30,725 nucleotides of DNA from a virus. Below are positions 29,715 through 30,725 of this stretch, one piece after another. The notes below the pieces were generated by a model. That model did no database searches. It was not told the origin of the DNA and saw nothing but the letters and a program-made list of their open reading frames with translations. The position numbers and the translations under genes are program-made. Positions within the stretch are counted from its first letter, which is position 1. Each line of letters begins with the position of its first letter. The DNA lies in the IMG/VR virus record IMGVR_UViG_3300036816_000054, positions 1 to 30,725 of that record, one strand, 5' to 3'.

Positions 29715-30725
29715 ATGTCTATTAAAAAGCTCGATGATGGTCGATATGAAGTGGACATTAGACCGACCGGGCGTAACGGAAAACGCATCCGTCGGAAGTT
29801 CGACAAGAAAAGCGAGGCGATGGCTTTTGAAAAGCATACTCAATATAACCATCACTCAAAGGAATGGCTTTCAAAACCAACGGACAAACGCCATCTGTCC
29901 GAACTGAAAGAGTTGTGGTGGAAACTAAAAGGTCAGCATGAGGAACACGGCCAATCGTATCTCAATAAAATTGAGCGATTTGAAAAGATGACCGGCAACC
30001 CATGCGCCTTTCAGATCACCAAAAGTCTAATAACGCAGTATTGCGCACAGCGACGGGGTGATGGCATTAAGCCAACCACCATAAACCGTGATCTCATCAC
30101 GCTGGGCGGTATGTTCACCACCCTGATTGAGTCAGAGCTGTATAACGGTGAGCATCCGTTCAGAGGGTTTAAAAAACTGAAAGAGCAGACTGCCGAAACA
30201 GGCTATCTCACTCTTGATGAGATTGACGCACTTCTTGCGGCGTTATCGGGTGGAAATCGAAAGATCGCGGTTTTGTGCCTGAGCACCGGCGCGAGATGGG
30301 GCGAAGCAGCTCGACTGAAAGCAGAGAACGTGATTCATAACCGGGTGACTTTCGTGAAGACGAAAACCAACACCCCACGCACGGTTCCGATCTCCGAAGA
30401 AGTTACGGCTTACATTGTCGGTAAAACGCGAGGATTTCTGTTCCCTGATGCCAGCTATAAAGTATTCAGGAAAATCCTCAAAGCAGTTAAACCTGACTTA
30501 CCCGCTGGGCAAGCAACGCACGCGCTGCGACACTCTTTTGCTACGCATTTTATGATTAACGGGGGCAACATCATCACACTGCAGAAGATCTTAGGTCATA
30601 CGAAAATCGCACAGACAATGGTCTATGCGCACTTCGCTCCGCAGTACCTGCAGGATGCGATTTTGCTCAATCCGTTGAAGGGTGAAAGCGGTGGACAGAG
30701 TGTCCACATAACGTCCACACCCTAG
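29715..30725 (+). CDS. int: Tyrosine integrase
   Basis: The ATG at 29715, after GGGAGGCTTT, gives 336 residues (P2 Int: 337) starting MSIKKLDDGRYEVDIRPTGR. The frame is open to 29682 but without a comparable ribosome-binding site. Catalytic residues of the tyrosine recombinase fold are all present: Arg194 (STGARWGEAARL), His269 and Arg272 (HALRHSFATH), His295 (LGHT) and Tyr304 (MVYAHFAP). The N-terminal arm-binding part is also P2-like. It is downstream of C, which allows co-transcription from the lysogenic promoter. The stop codon is the last three bases of the window; the phage attachment site should lie just beyond. Confidence 0.97.
   Translation: MSIKKLDDGRYEVDIRPTGRNGKRIRRKFDKKSEAMAFEKHTQYNHHSKEWLSKPTDKRHLSELKELWWKLKGQHEEHGQSYLNKIERFEKMTGNPCAFQITKSLITQYCAQRRGDGIKPTTINRDLITLGGMFTTLIESELYNGEHPFRGFKKLKEQTAETGYLTLDEIDALLAALSGGNRKIAVLCLSTGARWGEAARLKAENVIHNRVTFVKTKTNTPRTVPISEEVTAYIVGKTRGFLFPDASYKVFRKILKAVKPDLPAGQATHALRHSFATHFMINGGNIITLQKILGHTKIAQTMVYAHFAPQYLQDAILLNPLKGESGGQSVHITSTP

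Noticed and set aside
1-30725. tRNA genes, insertion sequences or transposases
   Set aside because: No cloverleaf-like sequence, transposase ORF or terminal inverted repeats with target duplication were found by eye.

Overview
The window is an almost complete P2-type prophage (Peduoviridae) from an enteric gammaproteobacterium. Nearly every structural, lysis and replication protein resembles its coliphage P2 counterpart over its full length, and the gene order is that of P2 inverted. Family calls rest on remembered P2 protein sequences and on visible motifs; no database was searched. The first base is the last base of the gpD stop codon and the final base is the end of the integrase stop codon, so the ogr activator gene and the att sites are expected just outside.

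Layout from left to right. Positions 1-6329 (minus strand) hold the tail operon FI-FII-E(E')-T-U-D, including a T6G frameshift signal for E'. A terminator lies at 6428-6449. Positions 6454-11380 (minus) hold baseplate spike V, baseplate W, J and I, the tail fibre and its assembly chaperone. Positions 11381-13573 are an AT-rich cargo island between V and S: an SMC/ABC-type ATPase gene followed by a DUF4435/TOPRIM gene, the architecture of the PARIS (AriA-AriB) anti-phage system. Positions 13574-19282 (minus) hold scaffold O, capsid N, terminase small subunit M, head completion L, tail X, a holin, a SAR endolysin, nested spanins, and tail completion R and S. P and Q (terminase large subunit and portal) run on the plus strand at 19449-22248. 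A cos site at 22417-22435 matches the P2 cohesive end as remembered at 17 of 19 bases.

A second AT-rich cargo island occupies 22613-25093, the locus that carries tin/old in P2. It encodes a C5-cytosine methyltransferase, a divergent small HTH regulator that probably acts as a controller protein, and a restriction endonuclease resembling the SacI family. The replication initiator gene A follows at 25176-27161; it lacks about the last 100 residues of P2 gpA, apparently because of the cargo boundary. The early operon then contains DUF5405-like and DUF2732-like genes, B, a Fil-like gene, an unrecognised plus-strand gene, an orf78-like gene and cox. The immunity region holds cox and repressor C divergently, with a 10-bp phased repeat that looks like a Cox-box array, and the integrase closes the window.

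Taken together, this is a temperate phage with P2-like morphogenesis, a lysis cassette different from that of P2 (P1 Lyz-type SAR endolysin, different holin, no lysA), a mosaic receptor-binding fibre, and two separate defence modules, one at each of two P2 cargo loci. The most interesting content is the compact PARIS-like pair with a possible leader ORF and operator, its coexistence with a restriction-modification system, and the altered end of gpA.
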